Origin: Dasypus novemcinctus
Taxonomy: Eukaryota > Chordata > Mammalia > Cingulata > Dasypodidae
Length of the DNA: 64,000 nt
Assembly: GCF_030445035.2 (NCBI RefSeq)
Contig: NC_080682.1
Coordinates: forward strand, 36,438,770-36,502,769
Reading direction: 5' to 3'
The notes under the pieces are model-generated. The model had not been told where the DNA came from. It saw nothing but the letters and a program-made list of their open reading frames with translations, and made no database searches. Positions 34,687 to 48,836 of the stretch are shown in pieces; within the stretch, counting starts at the first letter, position 1, and the number at the start of each line of letters is the position of its first letter. Both the position numbers and the translations under genes were made by a program.

Positions 34687-35729
34687 CTAACCTGATTGAA
34701 TGCATGTGACATGCTGCTGACTACTGGGTATGCCATGGGTTGGAATAAATGGTATGGGTAAGTCATCAATGTGTTTGAAAAAAAGATTTATTTTTAGCAT
34801 ATAATCTAGTGACCACTCAGGGTTTCTCATTTCATCCAGTTTTTTCATGGCATTTTTCACCTCTGCATTCCTCAGGGTATAGATCAAGAGATTTAACATG
34901 AATTCAACAATTATAAAGGAAACAGCCATTGCCTTGTCTATGGGGTAAGTGGCCAAAGGCCTCACATACAAGAAGATGCATGGCACAAAGAACAAGATGA
35001 CCACTGTGAGATGGGATCCACAGGTGCACCACCCTTCAGACCTATAAGACCTCAGAGAGCAGAGGATGACCACGTAGGAGGTAATAATCATAAAGAAGAT
35101 GGTCACATACATCACCACTCTGTTAAGCATGACAAGGAGGCCCAGGATGTAGGTGTGCATGCAGGTCAGTTTCAACAATGGAAACAAATCACATATAACG
35201 TTATCAATGATATTGGAACCACAGAAAGGTATTTGGTACATAAAGAGAAGCTGTATCATTGTGTGCATAGACCTCCCAACCCAATCCACTCCCAGCAGCA
35301 GGCAGCACAAGCAAGGACTAATGTTGGTCTGGTAGTGCAGGGGCTTACATATGGCCACGTAGTGGTCATAGGCCATAATGATGAAAAGGATGATCCCCAT
35401 ACCACCAAAGAAATGTTCTGCAAAGAGCTGGGTCATACAGCCTTCCAGGAAGATTGTAGTCCTCTCAGAGAGGGAGTCCACAATCATCTTGAGGGCAATG
35501 ATGGAAGAGTAGGTGATATCCATGAAGGACAAAGAAGTAAGGAAAAATACAGACTATGACTTGCCATCATGGTTATCACTATGAGTAGGGTTCCTTACAC
35601 TGTGTCCAAATACATGATTCGAAACACAGAAGAGAATATATTCTGCAGCTCTGGAATTTTTGTAATACCCAAAAGAATGAATTCTGTCACATTGTTTGAC
35701 TCTCCATTTACTATGTGGTATGTAAGCAT
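34687..35729 (-). pseudogene. OR4C-like olfactory receptor pseudogene, nearly full length
   Basis: All seven TM regions can be followed. The N-terminus from 35729 contains ESNNVTEFILLGITKIPELQ. A TAA stop at 35595-35597 breaks TM1 ([19 protein letters not shown]). A deletion and frameshift near 35540 removes the LGSPM part before [16 protein letters not shown]-type sequence. Then 281 codons stay open to 34687. Further damage: DRY is DHY ([15 protein letters not shown]); a few codons are missing in [13 protein letters not shown]7 reads [11 protein letters not shown] with Pro replaced by Leu; and the tail overruns by nearly 50 residues after AMKKL. It is the second best preserved OR in the window. 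Confidence 0.93.
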
Positions 35730-38700
35730 AACACTATGAGCTGGAAAATCTACAATAGCAAAATTATTTTTAACTGGTAATCATTCAGTGTCTTGGGTAC
35801 ATTTGGTACTGTTTCACCTACTTTTGGCCTACTATTTTTCTCCATTTCTACAGCAAACAGCTGCTCACAATTACAGCCTGGCAGTAGCTTGATTCCACTC
35901 CTAACAAACATCTCATCTCATGAATTCATCTCCTGTAACTTGCTGTTTGAGACACTTTGGGGAACCCTGCTTTATCATTTTAGTGCATACACATAATTGG
36001 AAATATTAGAGAATCAACACTTCCCAGGGAAACACTTGCCCACTAGGATTTAAAAGTCAGTGGAAAACTAGTTACCAACTTAAAAAAATATTGGATTAAC
36101 TTTTATTCCTTCCCCTTTTTTTCACTCTTACCAGTGCTTCTATTCAATTTTGCGAAAGAAAATACCTCCATATAATCCCTTCTCTCAGCATCTGTTTTTT
36201 TGGGAAATCCAAGATGGGGTGCTGACCTTCATATATCACCTGGTATATTTAAGAACTTGCAAAATTTCATATGAATTTTTCATTAATTTATTCCAAATAC
36301 TTACTGAGCACCTAAAATATGCTAGTTGAAAGCCGAAAAGATAGATATGTTGTATAAGAAGTGCTCTTCACTTTTTAAGAGCTATACTCTTTCCATCTGC
36401 ATGCCTTCCTTCTCAAATTAGCCTATTATTATTATTACTATTTTTATTATTACATATACCTAATATTTAATGGGTCACTGTTGTATCTCAGACAGTGGAA
36501 TCACCCATGAGATATTTTCTTCATTTTATATATAAAATATTGAGGCTAAGAGGAGTGAAAAATGACTGAATTCAAATCTACCTTTTCAGGGTGCTTAATA
36601 TATGTGTGAAACACTGTGCTTCATGATATAGTTTTCATAACAATCCAGGAGAGAGATTTATGCTTCCTGTGCTCATATTATTCAACAAGACAATTGTAAA
36701 ATTCTAAAATACAGTTCTAATATGTTCTAAATTTATAAGAGAACAATCTAATCCTAATACTAGAAATCACAATCATTGACTTGATTTTCAAGTGGTACTA
36801 GTCATTTTCAGTGTACCACTGATTACAGAAATTAAAACCTTGAGTTTTTCCTCTGCTCCAGGAAGGCTTAGATCTACAACTTAACTGATACCATCTCTGC
36901 ACATGAACTTGTATCAGTGCAAATTGCCCTTCAATTCTTCCTTATGAAGTATTGTTTCCAGATGGAACAAAGGATTCTAAAGGATAGTAAAATATCAATA
37001 AAACAATTCATTTGTTTTCCACGCACTATGTGCTAGCAATGTGGCTACTCAGTCATGTGTATTATCCATTTTCCACATCACCCAATGTGGTTACTATTAT
37101 AAAATCTATCTTGGTGATGAGAGAACTATGGCTTGGAGATATTCCACCTCTCATTTAAGATGAGTAATAATGAAACCAGGTAGCTTCATTTTGAAGCACA
37201 CATTTATAGCTATTATACTCTAAACTGAAGAGAAAACAACTATCTCTGCCAGCTATATTCTATAGCAATTGCAGCAAAGAACAAATTGTATGATAAAAAA
37301 AAAATAGCTTCATTAAGTAGAAAACTACTCTTTATTTACCAAGGGAATTTAATTAGAGACTGTCATTCTAATGGAATATATTAGAGGACAATTTTAACAA
37401 TGGGGATATAAATTACATGTCCTCTAAGATTCAGAGGTATATTCATAATATTCTTTTTCATGCTATCCAAAGTATACTCCTCCTTGAAGTCTCTTTACAA
37501 ATCTTTAATGTGGACTAAACCCAAACTCCCCCATCTTGAGTCTGAGAACTCCAATAGTTCTTGAAGAATCCTCATAAATTAGAAGGAACACTTTCTTGGA
37601 AATCAGGATAACTGAATTTACTCAAGATTGTCATTCTACCTCCTTTGGATGCCTTGTTTTATTGGTTGTTCCTGTGGGCTTTTGTTCTCTCATCAGGAAT
37701 ATGAAGTAGTTGTGGTTGATCAGTGCAATATCAGAAGCTCACAGATGCTGCCCCTTTCAAACTTAGCAGCTCAGCTCTTGTCTGCATTGACTGCATTTCC
37801 AAGAAAGATTTCCTTTGAATCATCTCATGGTGAAATATTTTTAAACAACATCCAATAGAATAGATAATAATGTTCCTTCTCTCTTACCATCAATGAATAT
37901 ATCATACTTCCCTTTTGACTACCAGTATACATTTAAGCTTCTCAGCCTGAAATTCAAAACCCTCTCCAAAAAAATCAACCTCTTTTGTACTCCTCCCTCC
38001 TACCATACACAGGCCCATCTCTTACTGTCAAAACACACACCTCAGCCTGTTTTATACAGTGGCAAATGTCATAGATTCAGATTGAACAGACTTAGCTTCT
38101 CATCCCCGTCTTTTGGCTACATATCAACTTTCCTAACCTTCAAATCCTGCAAAATAAAATAATGCAATAATAAAGTCCTTATCATCTCTTTTAATTACTA
38201 TGAAAAATATGAGGTAGGGATTATTATTATGCTGGTTTTCTGATGCAGTGAATGAGGGTTAGATAATTTATGAAACTTATTTGAAGTCTTTTGGCAGGTT
38301 CATATTTCAGGCTGCTAACCACCACCTTCTGCATCCCCTCCAAGAATTTTGTATAACCACATTGTTCTGAAGATTAAAGTCAGTAAATAAGCATGGGATT
38401 CTATGGAGAGCACTACTGAAATACTAATTATGATTATTTTTCATCTCTATGCAAGTTGCTGATTTCCTGATGCCTCTTATAATGCCTTTTGCTATCAACC
38501 AAATCCATCACCATTCACCTCATTTCCTCCCAATGTTCCCTCTTGCCACCGTAACCTTGAGGGTTTGTTACATGCACCTGTATAGTCTTGTACTGTGTTG
38601 TCAATAATTAAATTATCTTCTTACCTCAATTTTTATACTCATTTCATGTTGGTCTTACCTCCTTATGTGGGTGCTTAAGCATAGCTAATTTAGTCTTATT

Positions 38701-40077
38701 TCACTAAATTCTTAATGCTGTGCTGTGTACACACTAGTCATTTAATTAAACCCATGAAATTGAATTTATACAAAGAAAACTGCATTTGCATTGAACTCTG
38801 GATTCCTGACCGCAATGGTGCAAGACCCTGCCTTCCTAAATGAGCTTGGTATTGTGTGAGTATAATTACTCTTCCATTGGCATCTAGGTGCAAATGTCCA
38901 ATTTATAATCCTTACCATTTACAATCATAGCCATGCATTAACAAAACCCACCTGCTAAACCATACCTTGAACTTTCAGTTCAGAGTTGAATCTTTGCTTT
39001 CAGATCCTCTATATAACATTGTTTTCTTCTTTCTGAAGTAAGTCCCAGGGAAAGACCTTCATTCACACTACTGTTGAAGTGAAAAAGTGGGTGATTACAT
39101 TTCCCTCGATTGTCTCTTATCTAGACAGTCAATATTTCTAAAGCTCAATAGTGTGGCAGAGAGTTTGGGGGATACAAGGAAATGTCCTTTCCTTAAAGTT
39201 GGAAACAGAATAAGCATAAATGAAATGATGTGCAAACAATATAAGTTCAAAGAATTGAAAGATATCAATGTTACCTATCCATTTTTAGATGAAAGGTTTA
39301 GGCCTTGATTGGAGAAATTAGAAAGCTGAAAGGAAAGTGAACAGTAAGGGCAACAGCATGACACTGCATGAAAAGAGAAAGGGCAAATGTGGTGTACATA
39401 GCCAAAGATATGGACTTTAACATCCCATAAATCTGACTTTGCTATGGACCTTTCAGGGAGAGAATTGACTAGAGGTTGTACATTTCCTCTAATTTTCAGT
39501 TGGTTTCTTTTCAGTATTATTATATCACACATATAAAGTGCCTCTAATCATGGTATAAAATTTAATGTTTTAACTTGAAAACATTAAATTGTACTAAAAA
39601 GGTAGTTTAAACATTTAGATATTAAAAAAGACTGTCATACTTGGGCATATCATAAAACTCAGTCACATACACTCCTGGGTACAAGTTGCCTTGAGTGGAT
39701 GCGTCTTGCTAGACGATGTTTCATTTTAGGAAAATATAGTGAGAACTTTCCTAACTAAATCTATGTAAATTCCTGATTCTTCCTTCCAAGTACCCTCTCT
39801 ATGCCTGACTACCTCTTTGTGACTCAGTTTTAGTCTCTATAAATGAGAAATTAAGGTTCTCTATCGGAAATGGTAGTTGTAAGTATTAGATGATTTTTTA
39901 ATCATTTGGATGCTTGGAGCAGCATCCCATTTATTTTACCAAGATGAGGAGAATGATGCCAGTCACTATTTTAAAACAGATCCCCTGTCTTTAGGTTTCC
40001 AACAAACATGTTTATTTAAATGTGCAGTTGATGAACAGGACATCATGACACTTCAACACTTACCAGTATGCAAGATT
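35730..40077. other. Intergenic, few recognisable repeats
   Basis: No gene found. Weak MIR-like pieces are visible at about 36290-36560, 37010-37210 ('cactatgtgctagcaatgtg', 'gatgagagaactatggct'), 38180-38290 and, in plus orientation, 39800-39900 ('tgtgactcagttttagtctc'). A possible splice acceptor for the 35-kb pseudogene ('GATTTTCCAG', minus strand) lies near 35745. The rest is AT-rich unassigned sequence. Confidence 0.4.
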
Positions 40078-40090
40078 TGAATTGACTTTA

Positions 40091-41297
40091 TTTTTTGTCA
40101 TTATTTGTTTTTTTAATATTACACTAAAAAAATATAAGGTCCCCACATACCCCACACCCCCCTCACCCCACTCCTCCCCCCATAACGACAACCTCCTCCA
40201 TCATCATGAGACATTCATTGCATTTGGTGAATACATCTCTGAGCACCCCTGCACCTCATGGTCAGTGGTCCACACTATAGCACACACTTTCCCATGGTCC
40301 ACCCAGTGGGCCATGGGAGGACATATAATGTCTGGTAACTGTCCCTGCAGCATCACCCAGGACAACTCCAAGTCCCAAAAATGTCCCCATATCACATATC
40401 CTCCTCCCACTCCCTACCCCCAGAGCCACCATGGCCACTTTCTCCACACCAATGCCACATTTTCTTCAATTACTAATCACAATAGTTCATGAATAGAATA
40501 TCAGTAAGTCCACTGTAATCCATACTCTATTCCTCCATCCTGTGGACCTTAGAATGGTTGTGTCCACTCCACATCTATATCAAGAGGGGGCTTAGATTTC
40601 ACATGGATGCTGGATGCAATTCTCCTGCTTTCAATTGTAGGCACTCTTGGCTCCCTGGTGTGGTAGTTGACCTTCTTCACCTCCATGTTAGCTGAATGGG
40701 GTAAGTCCAATAAACCAGAGTGTAGAAGTTGCAAGGCTGTTGAGGCTTAGGGCCTGGCTATCACATGGTCAGTCCAGAGATTCAGGTCCCCCGGGTATAC
40801 ATTAAACCCCAGCAACAACTACAGTTCCAGTAAAATAACAGGAGAGGCTTGTGGATAAAGATCACATCTGAGTCCAGTTCCATCACACAGAAACACAAAC
40901 TCCAAAGAAGGTCCAAATGACATGGCACTGAACTCCATCTGCCATGACCATAGAATCAGTGGGTCTCTGTAGCCCTCAGAAGAACCAATAGCTGAGCTTG
41001 TTTCTACTTTATCTGTCTCTGGAACTCTGCTCAAGTGTGCATAAGGGCAACCTCTCTGATAACCTCCCGAATCTTTTTGGAGACTCATAGCCATATAAAC
41101 TCATTTGTCCTTTCCATTTTCCCCTTTTGTTCAGGTCAAAAAGCATTTTTAACTCCTGGTATTATATGTAGACTGAGATATTCTGCTGGTCCGAGTTGAC
41201 CCTTTTATTCAAGGCCATTTTCTAGTTACATCATCAGCTGGTATTTGGTAGTAAAACTCAGCATGTAAATGTGTTGTCTTTCCCCCAGCGTGGGACA
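40091..41297 (-). mobile_element. 5'-truncated L1 insertion with 13-bp TSD
   Basis: Flanked by the exact direct repeat 'tgaattgacttta' at 40078-40090 and 41298-41310. Inside is an L1 3' tail and 3' UTR on the minus strand ('attacactaaaaaaatataa', 'ccccacacccccctcacccc', 'catcatcatgagacattcat'), colinear with 29470-30465. It ends at 'agcgtgggaca' where the copy was 5' truncated. The perfect TSD and high similarity to the 29-kb copy suggest a fairly recent insertion. Open frames inside are not genes. Confidence 0.92.
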
Positions 41298-41339
41298 TGA
41301 ATTGACTTTAAAAGTCAAATCTTCAAAAACCATTTTCTA

Positions 41340-42660
41340 AAATTACCTGCAGTTCTAATAAAAAAATGAGTCTTTTACATAAAACTGAAGGATTTTATTG
41401 CTAATATTATAAATTATAAAAGTAAAGCATGACCCATGGAATGGTAGAGTAATTGAAAGTATAAAATCAAAGGGCTACTCTTAACCACAAATACTCACTC
41501 GACCTTGCATTAGTTTATTTTAAGGTCTTCAGATATGCATCCTTATATAGGGTTATTGTATATGTACATTCATTTTTGTATCTTATACAATATAAAATAT
41601 ATAAGAATTTTATCAAAATAGATTTTTTGTGTCAGTACTTAAATATTTTAATTAAGCAATTTTCATGAACATTACTTGACTTCAGTATTTATTCATTTTC
41701 CATTTTAATTGCCAAATATTATTCTTTTTTATGGTCACACCATAATTCTCTTAACCAGCTCATTTCTGCCTGATATTTATATTATTTCCAATATTCTTCC
41801 TTACACATATGCTGTAATGAATAGCCCTTAACAGACATCTTTATTTACTAGGCTTGAATATTTCTTCTGGAGAAATTCCTAGAAACATCATTACCAAGTC
41901 AGAGTATGAATATTTTACCTTTAATATATTTTGTAACATCACTCTCACAAAATTCTATACCAGATTTTTTCCCCAAAAAAATAGTATACTGTAGCAGTTT
42001 GATATGGTTATGAATTCCAAAAATAGATATTAGATTATGTTTGTAATCTGGTCTGTACCTGGGTGTGATTGAGTTATGATTAGGGCTTTGATTGGGCATT
42101 GAGTCCCCACCACTTGGTGTGTGGGGACTCACAGATAAAAGGCATGGCAAGGACAAAGTTGAGAGTTTCTTAATGTTGGAATTTTGATCTTGGGGTTTGA
42201 TGCTGAAGTCTTAAGCTGGAGCCCTGGGGAAAGAGACAGAACTGTCCATCTGAGAGTCTACCATGTGGAGAGAGGCAAAATCGATTGAGCCTCATAGTCT
42301 ATAGCTGACCTTGTGGAGAAAACAGGAGCTGAGCCCAGAGGAACCCAGGAAGCCTGAATCCACACAGATGTCGTCAGCCATCTTGCTCTAAAACTTGAAA
42401 ATAGACTTTGGTGAGGGAAGTAACTTACGCTTTATGGCCTGGTATATGTAAGCTACCCTAAATAAATACCCTTTATAAAAACCAACCAATTTCTGGTATT
42501 TTGGATCAGCACCTCTTTGGCTGACTAATACATATGCTAAAGGGTCATTTTCCCCTACAACCTTACTAACACTAAGTATTATCAATCTTGTTACATTCAT
42601 CAAAAAATACAGTGAAAAATAACTGATTTCAATTTGCTTCCACTCAGTCATACATTCATA
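41340..42660 (-). mobile_element. Old L1 fragment interrupted by a solo LTR
   Basis: Reverse L1M-type 3' text such as 'atgctgtaatgaatagccct', 'tctggagaaattcctagaaa' and 'atcattaccaagtcagagta' runs to 41989. It resumes after the LTR with 'atgctaaagggtcattttcc' and 'actaagtattatcaatctt', ending near 42660. The LTR therefore landed in an already old L1. Confidence 0.55.
41990..42532 (+). mobile_element. Solo MaLR-like LTR with 5-bp TSD
   Basis: 543 bp from 'TGTAGCAGTTTGATATGG' to 'GACTAATACA', with an AATAAA site in 'aaataaataccctttataa' near the end. Pentamers 'tatac' (41985-41989) and 'tatgc' (42533-42537) agree at 4 of 5 bases. The ends and TSD length match ERVL/MaLR behaviour. It is the cleanest copy of the LTR family also found at 18582, 28282 and 62377. 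Confidence 0.88.
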
Positions 42661-43700
42661 CATTCATATAATTTCACTGATGCCATAAACAAGGTGCCAT
42701 AATCAAGAAATTGTTATTTGTCTCCAGATAAAACCAAATAAAGTACAATGTAATATTTATAGAGATATACTGTCTATATGCAAATATCTATATCAAACTA
42801 AAATAATAATATAAAATAATAATAAATTGCTAGCACCTGCTATAGACCAGGCATTTTGCTAGTTATTTTAGACATATTATATCATTTATTCCTCACATCT
42901 GCATATGATGAGGCACATAGTACTGCTGAGAAAGGGGGAAATAATTAATTTCCTCAAGGTCATATGGTTAATAAGTAACAAAGCCTGGATTTGAATATAG
43001 GAATTTTACTTTACACTAGTTGTGTTTCCCCTGCATCTGAATTTTTTATGGCGATAAATAATTTCTACAATAAAATCCTGGATAATAAGTTAAGCGTGTT
43101 AGCAATTGTTTAGTGAGTGCCTTGGATTATCACCAATGAACCATCAGTGGTCCTGTGTCCTTTGTGAGGCCTATTCCCCACATACGTGCACCATCAATAG
43201 TACATGTCTCCAATTAAAGCCTTTAAACAGGCTCTTTCTGTTGGTAAGTCTCCATAATTTACTTTGCTTTTCTTGAAAGATAAAACCTGGTTAGTAGAGA
43301 TGGAATTATCTACAATAGCATCTTTATAGAATAGAAATGATTATAGCATTTTAGATACAAAAGGTAATGTTTTCTTGGAATTCTTCATGAGGGGGGCTTA
43401 ATTCATAAATAACTTTTAATACCTTCTATCAATATGTATGTAAAAGCACAAACATTTATTTGTGAGTAGCTCTGCTACTCTGCTTATAAGGGTGGTGGTA
43501 GTGATATTGGGGAAGATACAGATAATTTGATTGGAGGTAGCACGGTGGAATCATGAAAATTTCAGCCCATCTTTATGTTTAAAATGAAAAAGAGTTCTAA
43601 TGTACTATTTATTAAACAAAGGGAAATACTGAATAAATTCCGTCTCAGAAATTTTTAGTAGAAAATAAACTTAAAGAACCTTGGTACAAAATGAAAGTAG

Positions 43701-43740
<40 letters not shown>

Positions 43741-46700
43741 AGAGACAGAGAAAGAGATGTATTAAAAGAGGAAATCAGAGAATCTCTCTGAAGCCATCCT
43801 AGATACACCAGCTATTTCCATGCCTCCCTTTATTTATAGCACATCTCTGAAACAAATAAAAATACTTTTATATGCTCAACTTTATGATTTGAGTATAGTC
43901 CAAAAGACACTAATTTTTAGATATTTCTTCAAAAGCGATGAAATTAAATCAAGCTAAAATTTTTACATAGCCTCTCCATAATGTGACCACAATTTATATA
44001 AACAGATAAAACAGTTCAATTTTTAAAATGTTTTAATTATAATTGTACATTATTTAGGTTATCCAGTTACTTCAGCCATTTCAAAATAGCTGCTCAAAAT
44101 AATAGGAACCTGTTTAATATTCAAGTAAATTTCTAAGTCCACATCCACAGCACAGCATTAGGATCACTTCTGTGAGCTTTCAAAACCCAGCCAGTTACTC
44201 AATGGAACCAGTAGGTGGAAGGTGGAAAATTGTGCAGATCAATTTTCTAAGATCACATCAGCCTAACTAAATATCTGATCACAAATAGAATTTGCTCACA
44301 TGAAGCTTCTTTTATAGAAAAGCTAGGAATCATGACACCTTAGAGGTCTCAACTTGGTTATTCCAAGTTGTAAATGTGTGTAAATCAGGTCCTACACAGA
44401 GAACAAATTATCCAATCATTTAAGAGAAGTTATTCTGATAGAACTAAATTATCCAGTGATTTTAAAGAGAGATTTAAAATAGCTACTCTAATTGCCCATG
44501 GACTTAAGTAAAAAACAATCCTTGTAGTTGACAAAATAATTTAAATGTCATCTAAATAGGCAAGGTTGCCAAAACAGCAAGCCAGGTAAACTATTAAACT
44601 CATTCAAGGGAATGTGACTGTCATTTGGCTGTATATTGAGCTTATTTTGAAAATAGTTTGCAATTTACATCTTAAAATAAACATCACAAATAAGATGTTC
44701 TCCTACGGGTAATGAACCTGGGCTAAAAGAGAGCAGAGTGCCATTTTCAAAAATGTTGAAAATGTGCAGGTTTGCATCATTCCAATTGCATCCCTTTAAA
44801 GTTCAGTTGTACTGACTGATGCGTTAGTCATAATGCCAGTGAATTCCCACCCTGTCCTGCAGTGATGTATGGTTTCCAGGGCCACATCTTCCTGGAGCTA
44901 GGCCAGGCTAATGCTTCACTAGCACAAAACCAAATCATGGTATTAACCATTCAACTAATTGCCCCAGAAGTAAGCTCTGTCCTTTGTTAAGAGATTAACC
45001 ATTCAATGATCCATTCACTTGATCATATGAATGAAGAAAAGGCAGTATGATTATTTCTTGACACCTAGCAAGTAGCAGAACTGAATTTTTCAATCACCTA
45101 GTTTAGTGTTCATTTACCTAAGACTGTTATTAAAATTATGTCAATCTGACTTCAGGATAGTTACCATTACTAAAGATTAAAAACATGTATCTCAGCTAGG
45201 AAAAATAAAAGTAAATTCTTTATTATTCATACCAAATAATATTCTCCAAAAATGTGTTTACAATTTAGAAATATTTGGGTTTTAGCCTTCTTTTTTTCTA
45301 CATTCAATAATAAAATAATATACTATATTTACAATATACGTCATAGGTTATAATTGTTTAATTGACACATTTGACCTAATATCCTAAGAACTCTCTTGAG
45401 AGAGATGATTCTCAATTTTACAGAATATAATCACTATAGGTGACGAGCTGACCTCTAAAACTGCATCATCTTTACTAAAACTTTGAAATTATTCTACATT
45501 CTTGCCTAAATATTGAGACATATGTCGGGACAGTCTTTCTCAACCATTTTTTTCATTACACCTTAAGCAGTCTTTTTAGACATTTTTCCTAATCAACCCT
45601 CTCAGAATATTTAATATCATAGGTATATTATATATCTATTTATGTTTATATATATATATATATGTGTGAATATCTATATCTATATATATATCTGTGCTTA
45701 ATATGTAAAAACAGTAAATATTGACTCATTCACCAAGAGCCATTTTTTACTCTTTTGGGAGAAAGATCATCCCCATTGCAAATGCATGCATTTAGGAAAC
45801 TTAACTAGAAAAAAGAAAAGGTAATGTCATTCTTTAAAATTGTGCCTAATTAAAGTTCTAGCTGTGTTTCAAACAACTACCAAAATCCAGTTTTTCTTTT
45901 CTGCATTAACCTTTTCTTATCATCTTTATCACTAACACAATCATATTATTTATTTATTTACTTATTATTCCCCACCACAGACTTTAAGTTCCACACAAAC
46001 CTAACCCTTGTCTGTATTTTTTAACACTGTATACCCAGTCCTTAAAACTGTCTGGCACATTGAAGGCACTGAGAAATATTTATTTTTTATATAAATCAGT
46101 CAAAACTTCCTAAATTTAATTGACCTCAGAGCCATTTCTCATTACATTTTCAAGTAATATATGTGAACACTGTATGAAATAACAATGAGACAATCCCTAA
46201 ACAAATAATATTTAGCTCTTCAACGACTCTCATGCCCAAATAGAGTATCAAGGCCCAAACAGACTATCAAGCAACTTGAGTTGCTTATTTTTCCTCCGAA
46301 TATCACTTTCGTTCATGTGTCACTTTATTTGTAATTCAACCATAAATGATTCATTCTTTGAGCCCATTGTATCCCACTTTTAAAATATACATATGACTAT
46401 GAAGTGTAATACATCTTTGGGAATCAGATTATCAGAAGACTTTCCCTAACACAAGGGGAATAAGAGAATATGAGTAATCTAGAAAACTGATGTCAAGGGA
46501 AAGCAGAAGGAAAAGAAAACAGAAACTCCCAAAATAGGGAAGAAAGCCTCAAGAACAATCTTTATAACGTAACAAAGGAACTGTTCTGTATTTGGATATT
46601 TCTCATTATGTTAAAAAAACAGTAGGTTAAGTAGAAGAGTAAAAGAGGCAGAATCTTAATACTTGGGATTGTTGTGTAACCTCTCTAGCCTCATTTTAAA

Positions 46701-48836
46701 GAGCTATATAACGATATGTGCTCCTAGATATAAGAGTGCTAGATCATGCAAAGAACCTAACAAAGTACATGCTTGAAAATTAACCTTCAGCTATGATTAG
46801 TCTACTCTCCTTATTTAAATACTTCATACTAATTTGACTGAATTGAATGTGCAGATTAAAACAAAGTATCCTCACACATCAGATCCAATTATTAATTATC
46901 ATATTCATTTTTATGAGAAAATATACATAATTACTTTTATGTTGTTTTATTTTAAAGTACTGTAGTAATCAGATGAAAGTTGGTCTGTATGAGATAATGT
47001 TGATAGTGTGCAAAGAAATATCGAATTCCTTCACATTATTCTTAAACAGCAACATTTCAGCTATTGGGATTATTAGATGACTTTACATTTCCTCCTTCAG
47101 TTCCTACATATTCCAAATTTGCTTTTGACAATTTGTAAACTAGGTCTCATTAATCTTATCACTCCTGCATTCAGGATTTGATTTCTCCCCTAAACACAGT
47201 CATTGGTCTTGGTTTCTCTCTTCAAATCCTTTGTCTTAAAGTAGAAATGGCTTTGCCTCAAAACTTCTGTACCTATTGCTGGCACATTCTTATCTCTCAT
47301 CTAACAGTCTTAAGGCAAAATGAACCCTGAATCATTTAGTCTAGATTCTCTTGAAATTTCTCACTGACAGTTACAACCTTGGCCATTTGAGTCAATTAAC
47401 TGCTGATCATATTGTGCCCCAAGTCTAGACCTTTAACAGGTTCTGTTTTTCATGAACTCAAGATAGCTATGCCTATCTTGAACAAATCGCCCCCCCCCCC
47501 GAAACAGATGTATCTTGCAACGACATTGCTATATGATCAAATAATGGAGGGAATAGCTTGAGATGATGAGCTTATTTGAGAACTGGAATATTTGTGAGAA
47601 GTAGCACCAATTGGAGTATTATAGTGATAGAAGTTTTGATTCATAAATTATGTAGTTTTTCAGAGTGACCCTATATTTTTTATGTGTATAGAGGAAGATT
47701 ATTGTTGAAAGATATTGCTACATATGAAAAAAGGCTAAAAAAAAATTGGCATCATCTTTCTTGAAGGATAAAGTACTTTGTTAAGAATGAATATAAATTT
47801 CTTTTCTATAGACATAAACATACTACATTTAACTGTGGTTTATTTGAAAGAGAATAAGATTGATATTAAGAAGACCTGGATTTGAATTCTGTAGCTGAAA
47901 CTGTGTGTGACCAAGACAAGTAAATTATTAAACCACTTTTAGCTTCAATTTACTTCTGTGTAAATGGAGTCAATAATTTTGTAAGTATAAATTTAGTACA
48001 TAGATTAAATCAGCCAATTAAGGTGATTATGCCTGACAGATTAAAAATTCATTAAATGCAAAAAATGTAATTTTTCTGAAATGATGGCTTTGGAAACTTC
48101 CTTTTGTTGTAATTAAGGAAAGGATTATTTATCCTTATTGTTTCAGATAGTTTTTAAAGTGTTGATAAGAAGAGAAAAAAACTTCCTTTATATTCAAGAA
48201 AAACTGTGAGCCATGAGAATATTTGAGTAAATAAGTCCAAATTAAAGGTATAGTCAAATCATCTGACTTAGTTTTTATGCCAAGAAAAATTTACAGATAA
48301 TCTTTGAATTTGTCCTTTCTTCTTTTAGTTGGTACTTCTCTTTTTTATCTTGATGACTCATGATAACAAACAACAACAATGGTAGTGGTTGTTTCACTCC
48401 TCAACTGTCCACTGCCCCCCATATATCCATCCTAGGATTTCTTTTTTGCTTCACCAAAAGCAAAGCCAAAATAAAGGAAGATCTGAGGTTAAGTTCTGTG
48501 GACAAGTAATTTCATTCAACTAACAAATGTGTGACGAATTTAGTAATAAAGCAGAGGAATTTTGGAGCAAAACACACCCTAGAATCATCCAACTGAGGAT
48601 TTACCATTCTTTCCATTGCATATCCTAGAATATGAATATCATACCTGAACATTGAATCCTTCATTAAGTACATGAAAAGCAATGAAAAAAATGCAGCTAC
48701 TCACTATTAAATGCTCATAAATGTTAGTCTCTCATCTTTCTTTTTATTGTCAATTACCTAAAAATTTTGATAATCCTCTTCCACATTTATCAATACGTTC
48801 TTATGTGTCATTACTTTTTTGACATTATAACCAATC
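42661..48836. other. Long repeat-poor intergenic stretch
   Basis: No open frame resembling a gene over about 6 kb. Visible: MIR-like SINE in reverse at 42830-43015 ('tagaccaggcattttgctag', 'caaggtcatatggttaataa'); a (GA)n microsatellite at about 43704-43735; possible MER5-like DNA transposon trace at 44140-44260 ('agcattaggatcacttctg'); TA/TATG-rich repeat at 45635-45690; C10 run at 47490; MIR in plus orientation at 47840-48000 ('acctggatttgaattctgt'). Otherwise unassigned. Confidence 0.45.
43704..43735. repeat. (GA)n microsatellite
   Basis: An uninterrupted run of about 14 to 16 GA dinucleotides, followed by the related purine-rich 'taacagagacagagaaagag'. A likely length-polymorphic site. 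Confidence 0.95.

Noticed and set aside
35011-35559. 182-codon plus-strand open frame opposite the OR pseudogene
   Set aside because: It is the antisense shadow of OR coding sequence. Histidine-rich, low-complexity composition is typical of OR antisense frames.
45635-45690. TATA-rich run as a possible CRISPR-like or satellite array
   Set aside because: It is a simple (TA)n/(TATG) low-complexity tract with no spacer-repeat structure. No CRISPR array is expected or seen in this mammalian sequence.
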